Shown: positions 1-15,283, counted from the stretch's first letter. The stretch is DNA of 64,000 nucleotides from Patagioenas fasciata (GCF_037038585.1 NC_092526.1:5108001-5172000); one strand, 5' to 3'. Translations and numbers: made by a program. The notes: generated by a model from the sequence alone, not told the origin.

Positions 1-1268
1 TTTGCCTTTTGGCAAATAGTTAGCATCTGGATATAAATTTCAGTTTTGAAACCTCCTATGGTTGATTTGCTGGAGAAAGGCATTAAACCAAGATAGACTT
101 TCCAGTTCCCCCTCCCCTCCTTGTTGTTTATGGGGTGCCCGGACCAAAGGTGCAGGACAAATTTAAGGCGTTCAGCTAAGAGAAGGGGGAAAGGGAAACA
201 CTCTTAAAAGTCCTCTTGGATGTACCTGTTTTGGGGCATTGTGGAACAGAAGCTGCTGGTTGGATAAGGGTGGGAAAAGTCGGGGAATGATGCGGTTACA
301 AGAAAAATTCTTGACATGAGATTGGATGGATGATACAAGAAGGGAAAACTAATTCATAGAGTGGGGATAAATGGTTACAGTGGATATGAGAAAGGAAAAT
401 AATTCCTGGAGAGTGGGTAGGTCAGCTTACTTATGGGGGAAGAAACACCCCTGAGCTGAAGGGACAAAATAATGTTTCTATCTGGGACAGCAAAATCAAT
501 TCAGTCCTACACAGACAGCCACTTTTGGAGACACCCTCAGGAGTTCAACAGCTCTCACTGAAGGAAAAAGTGGTTCATACTTCAAATGAAATTCGCAGCC
601 TAAGTAGGTCAACACTTGCAGCCATTTTTCCCATGACTTTGGGATGCTTGGAGAGGAGACAAACCTGCTCCAGCAAGTAGCACAGCATCCCTGTGGTGAA
701 TAGAGTTGAATTGATGCCAGAGCTCGGGCACCAGCTACAGGTGTGAGGTGGCTGCTAAATAATCAAGTGACATTTGACATGTCTGGCAGATCTAGGGTTG
801 AGATCCTAAAACCCTGATTTCTACATAGTCGACTTTCAAACATGTGATGTGGAAGTAATGAGTATTGTGAAGGTGAGAAATTGAAAGGTTATTTCGAATG
901 CAAATCCATAGAAAGAGGAAAGCCATCCTGTTTCTGAGAATCAGGCCCAAGTTAAAAGAGTAACAGAACAAACTGCAGAGATCAGATCTCAGGCTTCCTC
1001 ACAAAGTGCTGGGGCTTGGCAAAACTATTTTTAAGAACATTTTCTGTAACCTGCCTTTTAAAAGCAGTGCTTTCACAAAACCTTGATGTTTGATAACAGC
1101 AGAAATACTCATCTCTTGTTTTCCTTCAGCAGGTAAAAATTATTTTCTGCCTTTTCTCTTCAAAGAGAAAAAGGAGATAATAAAGGAAACAAAGTAACAT
1201 TTTTAACTTTCCAATAAAAACCAAAACATAATAATCACTTCTTTTTGCTATTTATCATTTCCATTAAA

Positions 1269-1285
1269 ATATATATATATATATA
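1269..1285. repeat. (AT)n microsatellite
   Basis: About eight uninterrupted AT units, flanked by A/T-rich unique sequence. Confidence 0.95.
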
Positions 1286-4200
1286 CTTCTTAGCTTTTTG
1301 AAAGAATTCAGAAAGTAAATTGTTCATCTCACTGCCACTCTCCTATCTTTGGTAGCTTAATTATGGTTTCTGTCTCACGATGACAGTCAGCAAGTATTCC
1401 CTCCTACAGCAGCTGATGGAGCTAGAGGATGTTTCATACTGCATTTATCAGGTTTTTAATCCATATTGGCATGTTGCTTTGTCGAGAAAGTGGTCAAATA
1501 ATGAGCGGACTGAGCAGTATTACCCAAGAGCTTTATTTCATGAGTTTTGATACAGTACCAGCAAAGTTAGCATGTAGGTTTTCTACAAAGCAAAGAGTTA
1601 GTTCTTCAAGAAACAAGAGGATAGCTGTATTCCTAAATTTTGACTCGAGCTATGCTTATGTCTCCTACAGCTACATAGAGCGACAGCGTGCAAATGTTAA
1701 TTCATTAGCAACTTGCACCAAGCAGTTGTAACAAGTACTTTTATCCAAAAAAAAGGAAAAACATCTATCCATTATTAATATAATTTATTGAATTTTTTAT
1801 TCCGCATAATGAGATTTTAAATGTTTTATATTTATTTTCACTATTTATCAAAAAGAAAGCTTTTCATTTCCTCCAACTTCACTCTTGGTGACATATGCAC
1901 CACTATCAAGTCAGAAGCATAATGAACATGAAAGTACTCAACATAGTAGTGTGAAAACACTGCAAAATCAAAGCACATCGTGTTACATTCACTAATTCCA
2001 TTCTGCTAAAGAGCATACTGCACATGAAGAGGATTCACTGAAACCTAATGCAACGATATTAGAGAAGAATAAAAACCAGCACTAGGTTCACCAGTAACAC
2101 TTGATCTGTGAGCCTGAAGAACCATAAAAATGGAAGAGGAAGCGAAGAGTTAACAAATGAAAAACCAAGCGAATGCCACACACATGGTGAGTCAGAACAT
2201 TCTTGTCAAGGAGAAAACATATTGCTGTGTCTGTGAAAAAAAAAAGTGTTTAAAATCAACCCACCTACATAAATATTTCTGCTGTTGGGTTTTGCTCTTA
2301 GCCTTTGCTGCACTGTTTGTTATCTCTGCTGAAGCACAGCTCAGGGGCAGTAGGTGCTTAAACATACAACTGATGGAAATAAAGAGGGACAGAGGAAAAA
2401 ACTATAGGTAAAGAGAGGGGATAACAAGTAAACTGCCACATGGCTTTTTTCAATTATTCTTATCTGCACTGTGCTCTGCCTGTATTTTCTTTAACCATCC
2501 CCATGGTGCTGCTCTCACAGCTGACACGTCACACATCTGCACCCAGGGCATGGACACCAACAGCAAAGGCTGCTGAGGGATACGGTGACCTGGGCTGGTG
2601 CCCAGAAGAGTCCTGAAGCCAGATTATCTGAGTACTAGAAAAACAGAGAAATTTATTGTAATGCGAATACAAAGCAGCTGTAACATTCCTATGCCTTTTC
2701 CTTTTCAGGAAGATGTCATCCAGCCTGGAATAATTTATACTTAGGAAGAAGCATTAATTTCAACCATCAGTCATATTTCTAGTCAAAGCAGGAGATCAGA
2801 TATGACACTACATCACCACTGCCTGGATCTTTACTCCAGTTTTATCCTTTTCTATCATATAGACAATAAAAGAGAATTTTGTGCCAAGTTCAGCCTGCTG
2901 TAAAATGTTAAATGTCCTAAACTCAACAGCAGGTTTTCCCTGATCAACCAAAGTTGCAATCTCACCAGTAAATATCACTGACTTAGTTGATACATCCTAA
3001 GTCCTACAAAAACCTTAATTATCACACCCCCTTTTAATTTTTTTACCTGTTGCAGCCATATTAGACTTTCGATGGTGTCTCTCAGAACAGACAATGCACT
3101 AATCAAGTATCATGGACATCATCTTACCTCACCAGTCTAATTGCTGGCTTTGTAGTCACTCTTTTCTAGCCCAGTATTTGAACTGTCTGCAAATAAAAGA
3201 AGAAATTGCCCACAGAGTTCTTCAGGCAACTGTAATTTACATGTACAGTTACCCATGCCTCTCCTGTAGTCAAAGAGAAGACCAAATAGTCTTTTCTGTT
3301 TTCTTTGCAGAATTATCTCACTGCCCAGTATTTCTCTGTTACCACAGACGGAATACACCGCTCAGCATATTATTCATAATTTTATTTATGCTCTGAGATA
3401 TATAACCAAGTCTTTGTGAAAGATGCACTTAAAGGTGAATTTCTTGACACCACTCGGCCTGAATCATAGCAGATTTCCAAGGCAGCAGTGCAATACAAGA
3501 AGTAAAGCATTTTCAAGCATTGTTATTAAACAGCTCTTAGGCTACAGAATGTTTTATCCTTGAGATTTTAACTTGATCCTTGATATGATGACCATTTCAA
3601 CCTTTTTGGCTTATTCTATGATGACACGGTTATATTTTACAAAAATTCTTGGTTAATAACTTGCGTAATTCTCATGATTGAAGTCTCACAGCTTAATGTC
3701 CCATAGGAACAAAGTGTGTTATAATTTAAAATAATCTCTTCCCAGTTTGTGCAGTACAGGACACGTGGTACAGACAGGTCCTAAAGGTCTGATCCTGATC
3801 TCGGGTTCACAGTGAACACGCTGAAGTTAATGGAGTTACAAGCACGCTAAAGTACACCCAGGGAAGTAAGCCAAAGCATTTCCTGCATGATGGAGTCAGG
3901 TATGGAAATATACTTTATAACAGGCTGCAAGAGGGAAGGACACACGGACTTGCATCATTGTACGGCAGTAACCGTGCTGTTTAAGTTGAAGTCTACGAAC
4001 ATAGTCTAAGGTTATTTTGACGACTGAGCTCCTAAGAATTAAATTGTTAAAATTCAGTACTTTATTTCTTATTCCCAATAGTCACCATATGTATTAGGAA
4101 TGTGATTCTCCACTTACGGTACACCACAGACTCACATGGGTGCTGAGTCTACACTACACAATATCTTACTGACTACTACAGTTTGATATTTGGGTGATTT

Positions 4201-7200
4201 CCTGCCCATCTACCGCACTGCTAAAAATATGCTTCATAGCTTTATTGTTATGAAGATTGACTGTAGAGTGTTCTCTTCTATTTTTTCCAACTAGTAATAG
4301 CACTTAACACAATTAAAAATTAAAAAAATAAAAGAATAGAAGGATGATAGGGTCCCACTTCCTAGAAGACGGCAGAAAAACATCTTAACAAAACATACAG
4401 TTTCAGTGGAAATAGTATTAACCTTTACAAACTGTTGCTCGATTTGTCTCAAGGATTGGATAAAGAGAGACATGAAGACAGAAGATTTGAAGAGCTGTGC
4501 AATGGTTATCCATGAACTAAGGTTCTCCTTTGTATCATTCTGAAATTTTGTAGAAGAACAGCCCCATGGTCTGTTCCCTGCAACACAAAGACCTTCAAAA
4601 ATAGCAGGATCAGATGGCAAAGAAAAACAGGGATCTGGAAAAGCTACTGGTAGCTTCCATAGCTTTCCTATAGAGCAGAGATATGCTATCTCTGGAAACG
4701 CTTTCCTATCTGGATAGAAATGGCGTGAAAATTAGAAAGATAGGAGAATGGGAGGCAGTTACTATTCCAAAGGTGGACATATTCAATGATGGATTCTTCA
4801 CATCCGTATTTAATGACCACAGATCCAACTATAATCCTGTAATCCTCAATGATCTGCTATCTACAGGACTTCGCTGCACAAGCAAAATCTTGCTAGGAAA
4901 TACCTCTAGGATATTTCTGGAAATAAAAACACATTCATCCAGGTAAAAGAGCTTCTTCCAATCAACAAGTGACTGCATATGATCATGTCTCTTCTTGCAC
5001 CACTTAAGTTTCTCGGATATATTACAAATGAAGGTCTCAGCAGAGGTAACAGTTGTTTCACAAGTGTGTCTGTCCCAATATATCATATGGAATAGCATAA
5101 TGGAATCTATTTTCACCTCCTATGCCAATTTAATATCTCAGTTGCAAGTAGACCCTGAAGCTAAAAGTATCCTTTATGTACCGTTTGGCCTGCATGTATT
5201 CTAGGAACAGTTGTCCATAGTAGAAATTCAGTTGAATATGTAAAAGAACATGTCTGGGAAAATTGCTACTTCTAGGTCTTCCTGCTGGCAGCGCATTCCA
5301 TTTCTTTCTGGAGTGCATCTGATCTGCGACACCTGCTTCCATTTTTCATGTGTGCAAGCTAGACTACAATCTTTCCAATGATGAATATTAGTCATATATA
5401 TATCTCCACAGTATTAAAAAAAGCCAGAAACAACAAACTGTGAATATCGTCCAATATGTAACACTTCTAATGCATCCTACAGCACCGAATAGCAAAATGA
5501 GCATGGTTTAGTCATTCGACCAGAGACAGCAAGTAGTTCCCAGCATCAAAAAAGTTCATAACAATTTGATTGATTTAACACCAAATAAAACCCAAGAAGT
5601 GCTATAGGGGCCGAGAGGAGTATTGTTTCGTTATTCCTGACCTACCCTCACCTACTCAGGTGAAGAAAAGATAATTTCCTTCCACCTCGTTCCTTTCTGC
5701 TATACATTTACATACTGTAAGTAAGTACAGATCAGATTCATGTCTTTCCAGCCACCACAGGTAAGACTGACCACCTGTAAATTCATTTTACACCTGCATA
5801 TGATACCTGTCGCATATTAGCTTTTTAGTTTAAAGCTGTCTAATTCTGCATAAAAAGAATCCAATGTTTTCTCTAGGAAGATCAAATAAGAATCACAAAT
5901 TTTCTCTGGTGCTTGAAAGAAATCTGTTCCTATAGCCTAAATGTTCAGAAAAGTGTTGTTACTTTTAATGTTGCCAGATCTGAAGTGATGAGATACTATG
6001 GGAAAGGTTATTCTTGCAGTATTTACAGATACAAGCAGAAGTGACAGAAGCTTCAAAGTAAGACTGCTTGAAATACTTCCAGCTCAGTTCTGCAGAACTT
6101 CTCACAGAGATTCAGATATTCATCCAAAATTTACATGCTTACCTGAACTAGACATGTGGTGATGGTAATTTTGGAACAGCCCAAACTCTCTGGAGAAGTG
6201 GAAGAGTTAGTACCACAAGACAAGCTGATGTATTAGAAAAATATTTTTAAATGCCTGAAAGCTTGGTGCAAATAGACAAAGAAGCAAACTCCCTGTAAGT
6301 TCCGAATTTAACAGCTTTGCCAACAGAAATTTTGGTTTCAATCTGACAGCAGCTGTATAAACAATCACAAGGCATGGGTAGGATGTTAGAGCACATTAGT
6401 GACCCGCAGCACATTCATGTATATGCGGGTGCTCCACTGACTGATCCATGATGAAGGAAACACCTCATGTTCATCAACGAGTAAGACAATACACTAGTTT
6501 TATTGCACTCTATCTCTAAATCAGTTATGCACTACTTGAAGCTGTTTTAAGTCATGCCTTGGTTTGTCTCCTGGTCCTTAGTTTCTGTAACAACAGCATC
6601 CCCTTCACTATAAAAAAATGCCTTCTAGAGCTCTCTTAAGCTTTTGGAGAAGCAGTGGCAGTTGTTTTAACTTCAGAAGAGTATCTTACATTCCCTCAAC
6701 TTAGTACTTTAAACGCACGTTTGTCATGTCTTAATCCATTTTGCGGTTCCATGTATGCATCATCCAACAGAAGACACGTCTGTCAGAATGAGATGCTGAG
6801 ATTATTGAATAGGAAAGGCTTTAAAACTTCTCAGACTTTGAAAACAAATCAAAAGATAAAGTAAGCCTATAATAAAACTATTTCTTTCTGACACTGCTTA
6901 CCTCAGTAGTGTCTACAAGAGGTTTGTCCCTTATTTGGACAGCAAGACGCCCTCCCTCCCAGTTCCCTAGGATAATGTTTGATTCCCTGTGCTGTGCATA
7001 TGAAACAGTCCCTCCCACCCTCTCTCAATCTTCCTTCATACAAATCTGCAGCAGTTTCTGTGCTGTGATCCTGCAGCTGCTCCCTTACTTCTCACTGCTC
7101 CCACTTCCCATCTGAATGGGGGGAAAAAAAAATCCAGACGCTTTTAATCTGTTCCTACACGCCATCCCCACTTTTCTTTGCAGAGCTCCCAGAGCTGCTC

Positions 7201-10200
7201 TTGTAAGTGACGCTGCTGTGAAATGCAGCAGAACCGGCACCTATAGTTTTAGGAGAAAACTTTTAAGTTACAGCAGGAACTAGACAGGGAAATTCTTTGC
7301 GGCTTGCATCGAGCAAGCCCCTGTTCTGCATTTTGTGGGGCCCCTGGCTTGCTTTCTTCACCAGCCACCTCTGTTGTGGCCCAGAGCGGAGTGTAAGCCG
7401 GTAGGAGAACCTGCCCCACCGCGTTGCTCCTCAGCACCGTGCAGCAAAGCAGGGAGAAGACAAAGACGTTTGTTTTATGTGATTGTATCTGATAGCACAG
7501 TTGGCAGCTAAGATGTCTGCTTTCAGCAAAAAGGAAATACCAAAGGTGGTGTGGTGTCAAAATTGTAATTTCTCTGATTATGCAAGAAGTTTGAGCATAG
7601 GCTCTGTTAATTATATCTAAAATTATTACCACAAATGCAGATTGTTTTCTGAAGCACTAATGAAAACTTTTTTCACTAGGCTGCTTGAGGATAACTCCAG
7701 AAACCTTGTACACATGCTTTCTGCAGGTCGGGAGACCAGAGCCCACCTGTACCACCTGTCCCACCACAGACGTGCTGCATTTCGTAGGAGCAAAGTCAGC
7801 AGCAACAACAGGGGTGCCATGGTACTGGATCCACCTGCGAACACCAGCAGTCAGAGTGAGAAGAATGGCAGCCATTCATCTGCCCCCAACATTGTTAAGA
7901 GCAAAAATACTCAACAAACATTACATCTGCTGTTGGCTGTGGGTTTTTGAGGTAGCGAGGTAACAGGTATTATGATGGACTCCTCAAATCCCTTAGTGGG
8001 TGCAATTTCTGCACTCAGCTCAAGTGAGACCTTGCAGTCCTATGTACTTGAGTTGAAATGTCCTTCCAGTGTATCAACATTATTTCCTAACGTCTGTATC
8101 TTGGTGCATGATGTAAGTCTGGTAAGAAATCTCTGCATTTATTTTTTTTCATTCTTTTATGCAATTTTTGCTCCACATTTTAATAGATTTCCCCTCTTCA
8201 CACTCCAGGAAAGATTTTACAAAAAGATTTAAATGTTAGCTGAAAATTAAAACTAGAAAAGTTTTCTAGTTAAAATATCTGTGCAGTAATTCTGAACATC
8301 TCAGGTCAATATAACTACATAATAATCCAAAACCAGTGCTAGACTGTCCCAAGGAAATTCAAAATGGTTTGAAGAGACCAGTTTCTCTAAACCTCTGCTA
8401 AGCCTGGAGATACTCCTTGGCTTTACCAGGACCTAGGCATTAATGAATGAAGAGGAAATGAGATGTTTTTACTGGAGTTGTTTCTGCTTCCTTTGCCACT
8501 CCAAGAAGAGCAGATGGATTAGTGCCACCACCTAGTCCAAAAATCATCACGTGAATTTGTTTACTCATTGTTACTGGTTGCTATACTTTGTTTTTTTGTG
8601 GGTTTTTCTGGCTAATAAAGTAACCAAGCATGCAATGTACTGCTGATAATAGAAACATTATCTTTCCAGATCAAGGCTCAGCACTACTCACCCCAAAGTA
8701 CAAAAAGCAGCAGAGCAACTCGGCCAGTTGGAAAGTCTGATGTAGTGACTTCCTAGTGGAAAATATTTATTAATTTGAGTACAAAACCATTTACTAGAAA
8801 TGTATGTTGTCTGAGAAAGCCCAGGAAGGCTTCTCTTGGCACTTGCTGTGGATGTTCATGGTATTACCAGGCAGCATCACCACGTGGGCTGGGGATATCC
8901 CAACCAGTGGTACACGCTGCAAGCACTGGGTCCACTCCCCCACCGCAGCCTGCTCAGTTTCTCCAAATCCACCATCCCAAGGGCACATCTGGGCACAGCT
9001 GCAGCAGAAAACACCAGAAATGCTGAGAGCATCCTGACAACCAGCAGGTTGGTGATGAACCTACCAGCCATGGAGGTGACTCTCTTGGAGAGAGAACTCC
9101 AGAGCTTCAGTTGTCTTCACAAAAATTCTTTGTCATTTCCCTCCTTACCCACAAAGGAAGAGAGTTTAGTAACATCCTGAGCAGCAGACAAACAAGTCCA
9201 GGTGCTAAGCACAGTGCCTTGCCTAGGAGGAGCTTCGGTATCTGATTCAGCACCAAACACAGTAGTGGCTTTGCTCAGGGTGCGGCAGGAAAAGAAATAA
9301 GAAATAAAGAGCGAGTACATACTCAAAGCACATCCCTTCAGCTCTAAGCCACATTCTCTTCTGTTTTTCCTTCCTCCCTTTCTCCTCCCCGCCTCTTAAT
9401 ATTTGTTGCAGTTGTACTGAAAACTGATGGATGTCTTGGAGGAATCAGAAGTCCCTTGAAGTTCATTTGCTTGAGAACTGCACCTGTTTAGTATATCAGG
9501 CACAGGCTTTGGAAGGAGTATTCATGAAAAGCCACAGTACAAACCCACAATACCCAGCTTAACTACAAGTGAATGATTTAACACCTGTCAATCTCAAATG
9601 GCAGGAAGTGTTTTATTGTCGCTTAAATGACCTTTAACCACTAAACATGGTGATATCAAACTTGTTTAATTTATTGAAGAAATGTTTCAATAGGTATCTG
9701 TGCGCTGAGTTAGTATTTTACCATGTGACTTCCACATACCCCCAGAAGTTTAGAAGCTAATTTGGAGAATACTGATATCTGTTAAATAATCCTTCGATAT
9801 CTTTCCTACTTAATTACCAAAACAGGTATTTCTCATGCTAAGTAAAGTGACAAAAATATAGAGAAATGAAAAGAAAAAAGCCAAAATTTTCAAGCATGAA
9901 TTAATTTTATGCTCTTAGTTTCTGGCAAACAGGACTCACTTTTACACATGCCAGACCTCAACACTTCGAGGTGACTTCAGCATGAGCCAATAATGCACCA
10001 GAAATCTGTTCCAGAATGATCTGGTTGTGTTCACAGACTGAACTCTAGCACGAGTAGATTTTCCCCATGGTCAATTTGAAACACCTATCCCCAGAATATA
10101 ATTGTCTGCTTTTCTCATTCAGACAACCTTCTTAAAAATAAAAATCCCAAACAATTTCTTTTACTCTTATTGCAGTCGACCGAGAAGTTTCCACCCCAAA

Positions 10201-13200
10201 GTTCTTCAAGTTCTAATAAAGATGATAGGAGTCCACAAACTCTGCAATAAGAGGTCTCACTCTTATGATGAAAATAGATCTGGATTGAGGAAGTCCATGT
10301 GCAAATGAGGAGCTAGCAGTGTTTGTTTTGTAGTCAGTCTCCACAACAACCTTTTTATAGTATTTCGCAAGGCAAGGAAGGCTGATAGAGGTATGCAAAG
10401 TGCATGAAGGCACAGTCTTGACATCCATCACAGCAAAAGAACAACCACCTCTGTCCTTCAGATGTCAGTAAGAGAGCTGTCAGTGAAATCAATGGTTGAA
10501 AGATAACAACCTTACGAGAAGGTTTCAAAAGTAGATAACACCAATGTCTCCTGACCTACACCAAGCTCACAGGTACCCAAATGCACACCCAAATGTGGTG
10601 TTGTGAGCAAGCTGAAGGCAGCAGGGCCTTCAGCCTCATCTGAAACTAAGAGGACATTACAGCAATTATTTTGATGCTGCCAAAAGCTGTTGGAAGCCAC
10701 CACAGGATGGAAGAAGGGACAGTTTTGTGCAGGTTGTGTAACCAGGTAAAGAAATCTGCTGTTTTGCTCTTGAATTATCAAGATACACAGTCAAAAGCTG
10801 GGCCAAAATTTTATGCCATTTGTTTTCTTCAGGACTAATTCTATCAACAAATGAAACCAGGAAAACTATCAAAGCATCTTCATATAGACGGTAAACAGCA
10901 TCTTCGTAGCACTAAGAAATAGGTTTGATGCATCCATGTGGAAGTCTTACTTAGGAGAAAAGTGGAGTATAGACACTCTCGGTAGAGCTCATATGATGCT
11001 TTGTTTTGTCAGTTTTTTGCTTTAACAGCTCATTAAATTGCTAGCAGCTCACACTGATCGAGTTGACTCAGCAGAGGCATCTCAAACAAAATAAAAAGGT
11101 TAAGTAAAATAGGCAACTAATAGAATTACACATTGTGAGCCCCCAAAAATTCAGAAGATGCTGCTTACGATGCACCAAGCCCCATGTGACTCAGTAGAAA
11201 CAGGCCATGATACCACAGTTCCCATTGCTAAAAGTCTGTGGGGCTGCTTAGCAGAGAACCAAGCAGCACAGCAAAAGCCATCCCCACCACAGCACTAGGG
11301 ACCACGACGGCTGCCCCGTCCCACTTGTGTGGGATGCTACTTTTTAGACCCTGGTCTGAAACTCATCACGGCAAAGAAGTGATAACTTCCGGGGCCAGAA
11401 GTACAGAAATCCAAACCAGAGCCATTTACAGATGTTTCAGTTAAGCCAGTGGTGTGCCACTCAATCGGGAGAAGAATCAAAATGTGTCTCTGTCACCATT
11501 TTAGTTTGTGGTTCCTGCCTCGCTCCATGTGGGGAGGAACGTGCCCGAGATCGTGGTCTGATACAGATCTCTCCTTTGCTGCCCTGGTCATCGCAGCCCT
11601 AGTGTGGCCCCCACCAAGGGGGTCGCACACACATGCTAGGTCAGAAGAAGATGGAGTATCTCTTCCAAGCTAGGGCATCTCTTGTATCAAAGCAAAAGGC
11701 AGTTTCTACAACAAATGCTGCCAAAAAGGCAAAGTTTTTTTTTTGTAATTCAATAAAAATGTACAGCAGGAGCTTTAAAATACAGAGAGTGCTTCAGCTG
11801 TTCGCTCTATTTGGAAAAGAAAATGAACAAATGTACGTTACAGATGTAATTGGATTGAGAGGTAAAGTGAACAAGACATGCTGCTTTTAAATGAATTTCC
11901 TTTGGACACAAAGAAGTTAGTTGTAGGGAAGGGAGAAAATAAAGAAAAATAACTCTGAGAATTCAAACTACTTTACCAAATCTCACAGCTCTGTGGAAAA
12001 TGCATTTCAAATGACTTAAGACATTGCAGCAGTAACATAAAAACCACTACAAACACAGCCCAGGAAGAGAACATGTTCTTTTTATACAATTTCCCTGTCT
12101 GTGCTGATTTGTGTATGCAGGCGGGACAGCTTTATTTTCTCTAAAAAGTACTGAAAATTTGAAATGTAATCTTACAACGCTACACTAAAATCTGTCTGCA
12201 ATTAGTATGCACAACTTAAAATGAGGTTCAAGCCACATGTGATAACTTTCAACTCTGACCCATATTTCCAAAAGAAAAACAAGTTGCTCCTGATAAGGCT
12301 TTCAGTTACAAACATGAGTACGTGTCACAAAGTTTGCAGCAAACTACACGTTACCAGGAAAACAAATCTTCACCAAAACAAACCAGTCTTGCTAATTCTG
12401 GCCCATAGATTATGGCCCACAAACAAAGCATTATATTGCATTATTTGGACATCTACCTGAATTAGTATTCCCCTGTAAGGCTCTGAAGGCCAGAAAGAAG
12501 TGTTTGGCCACTGACGGCAATGCAAAGTGATTTTTTCTGATAGCTTCAAGTGAAATAGGGACCCAGCGGACACAACCTTCTTCTGGCCAACTCCAAAGCA
12601 GAGGAGGAATAAGTCTGGATTGAAACTGCCTCATGCAGAAAACGTGCTACCATGGCATCTCGCTTGAGCAGCTCCACGAGGAGCAGCACAGTGCCCACAA
12701 ACAAACCAAGGATAGCTATTGTACAATGTTCTTTATGCCACTCTGTGTCTTATTCCTATTAGCAACACTGATGAATAATAGAGTGGTATCAAGCTTTTTG
12801 ATACCGAGCAGGGCAAAAGATCCCTCTATCGATTTCTTCAGTCATTAGTGATATAGAGTATCAACTAGGTAAGTACTCTTACCACTCACTAAGTCTTACA
12901 CTATCCACTGCTACTAATCATCTCAACACCAGCAAGGAAGCCAGTTAATCAAGCAATGCTGAATTGCACCCAACAAAAGCAAATACTGAGAAATGTGATC
13001 TGATCTCATTTCCCAGGCAGTGCCACCAGCCTTCTTTTGGGGACAACTAGTTAGTACCGACAGAGATATGAGAAGTGATTAGTGGTTTGGGTCAGATACA
13101 GTTGCCTCTTGCATAGGATGCAACAGTTTTGCCAGATTCTGAATAGGAATTTTTCTATTAAAACATCATTTCACATCTGTACCATCTACGTTGCTACTCA

Positions 13201-15283
13201 CTGCTTTCAAATTCAAACACCAACAGAAAAAAATATTGAGTAACTAACGCAATTCCTATTGAATGCATACCAAGTACATACAGTTATAATTATTTTTAAA
13301 ATCATAGCAACAGGTTTCCTAAACTGCATTAAGATGAATTTAAGACTCCTTACCTACAGCCTCACAGATGTCGTTGTCTCATCTCAAACTGCCATCAACC
13401 AGCAACAGTGTTAACTATTTCAAAAAACGGAAAACATCTAGGTCACATGTCTACAGACAGCATTCGGGTTGATCTCCTGCAGCTCGTAAAGACAGAAAGA
13501 AAGCAGGAAAAAAAAGTAAAATAAAACCACTTCCTGCAACAGCAGAAGCCAACCATTTTACCAGTTAGAGACTTACACCCAGGTCTAATGCAAAACTCTT
13601 CCGCATTGGATAAAAAGCCAAATTTTAAGGTACGAAAGCAGTTTTGGTGTTAAAATTGCAACAAACAAGGAGGGTTAGTTTTTGCAGAAGGTAAACATGA
13701 GGTTTAAAAGGAAATGCTGAAAGGAATTACGATTCTAAGCCTCAAGACAACTTCCCTTTTCTTACCTACAATCAAACCCTCTGAGTACTGAAATAAATAG
13801 TTTGCAACAAATATGCTTTGCTATTTTGAAATGTAGCTGTAGTAAACATGAGACTTTAGATTTATAAAAGAGCAAATTCTAGCCAGGGAGTTTGCTACTA
13901 AAGAAAAACGAAAATCACTTGTGCCATTGCCTGGTAAAGGTTGCCCTGATAAACGCTTCTGTTTCTTTGATTTTCTGTTTCAACACTTCTCCACGAAGCA
14001 GCCCTTGGAGAAGCCTGGGCACACACAGCTGCTGCCCCACTTCCCTTCCCACAGCATCTCGCACCGTACAGTCCCTCTCAGGAAGGGGAACCCAGCGAAC
14101 CAGCAGGTCCAGACACAACTCTGCACCTTCAGGCTCTAGAAAAGCCCCTTCCTTGCATATGCCTTCACCAGCATCTTCCCCCATGGTCTATTTTTCCAGC
14201 AAGAAATTATATTATCTTTCTGGTATTTCTAGATTGACTTACGAGGGCTCATCTCTGCAGTGCAGCAGGGGTTCCCTTGCAGGGCAGGATGGTTGTGCAA
14301 GGACCGCTACAGCACTGGTCAGGCTGCAGAGCCCTCTGTTGATGCTTTGGCAGAATTGGGGGAATTTCTTTGTCGTTGTTATCTTCCATAATAAAACAAA
14401 GAACTGCCTTCAAAGAGCAACCTTAATTTCACGACCTGAGAAAATCAAGACCATCCTGAAGTTTAAGGATTTGTTCTAACAGAGGAGTAGTACAAACCCT
14501 ATTGACGAGGTTGCCACTGGAGCTCCTCAGGAAAATGTGCTACAACTGTGCAGATGTCCAGCAAGCAATTCATTGAGTGTCCTATAGAAGGATCAAGCAG
14601 AACATTCCAGTCTTTGAGACTTATCTTCCAGTTGGATTTGGGTAGAATATTATGTTGCCAGTTTGGTGTCACTGGGAAAAGAGTGAGAAGGTGCTGGGCC
14701 TCATCAGCAGCACAGGCTTCGGGGTGCAGCCCACAGGTACTTACTTCTAGTTTTACCTTTCCCATCATCTCCTCATCCTTTTCATGCAGGTCTCATCCAG
14801 CAAGCTTCGTCACCCACTCTGTCAGTCACCATTTTTTCCTCTGATCTTCATGGATCTTTTTGTCTCCATCTCCTTCTCTCCTCATGGAAAACCGGGACCG
14901 TGTCCATCTTACATGGAAACCAAAAGAGACAGAGATGAAATGTACAGGTTAATGGGGCAAGTGCAAATTAGCCTCAGCTGCACATCTTCTATCAGCACAC
15001 TGGTAAATCTCCTATGCTAAGATGGCTTTTCTTAAATTGAAAGGAAGAAGCTTGAAGAGCTAAATGCTTTCAAAGGCTGAATGAAGTATTTTGGATACAA
15101 AGACAATCAATGGCATTAAGAGAAAAGGTAGAGATAGTTAAGAAATGAGGGCTGAGGCTAGAGTAGAGCTTAGGAAGACCTAGACAGGGATCATAACAAA
15201 TTTTACAAGGCTGCAAAGAAAAATACTGATTTGTAGGCAGATCCTTTCCTATTGCAGAAAAACAAAAACCAAAAAGCAACAAA

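Noticed and set aside
1..16. TTTGCC-tttt-GGCAAA inverted repeat at the window start.
   Set aside because: A 6-bp-arm hairpin is common by chance and has no context.
2157..2411. 84-codon plus ORF with a hydrophobic stretch and several Cys, resembling a small secreted protein.
   Set aside because: Low-complexity Lys/Cys content, no known family, no splicing context; expected by chance in 64 kb.
7626..7844. Minus-strand ORF with a Leu-rich signal-peptide-like start.
   Set aside because: Antisense of other open frames in a GC-rich patch; no splice or family support. Kept only as part of the compositional finding.
12431..12634. Minus-strand exon-like segment (AG before ~12611, GTAGAT after ~12466, three open frames).
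   Set aside because: No protein family recognised in any frame and no partner exon nearby. The shared RWVP motif with the ORF at 13915-14184 is too short to mean homology.
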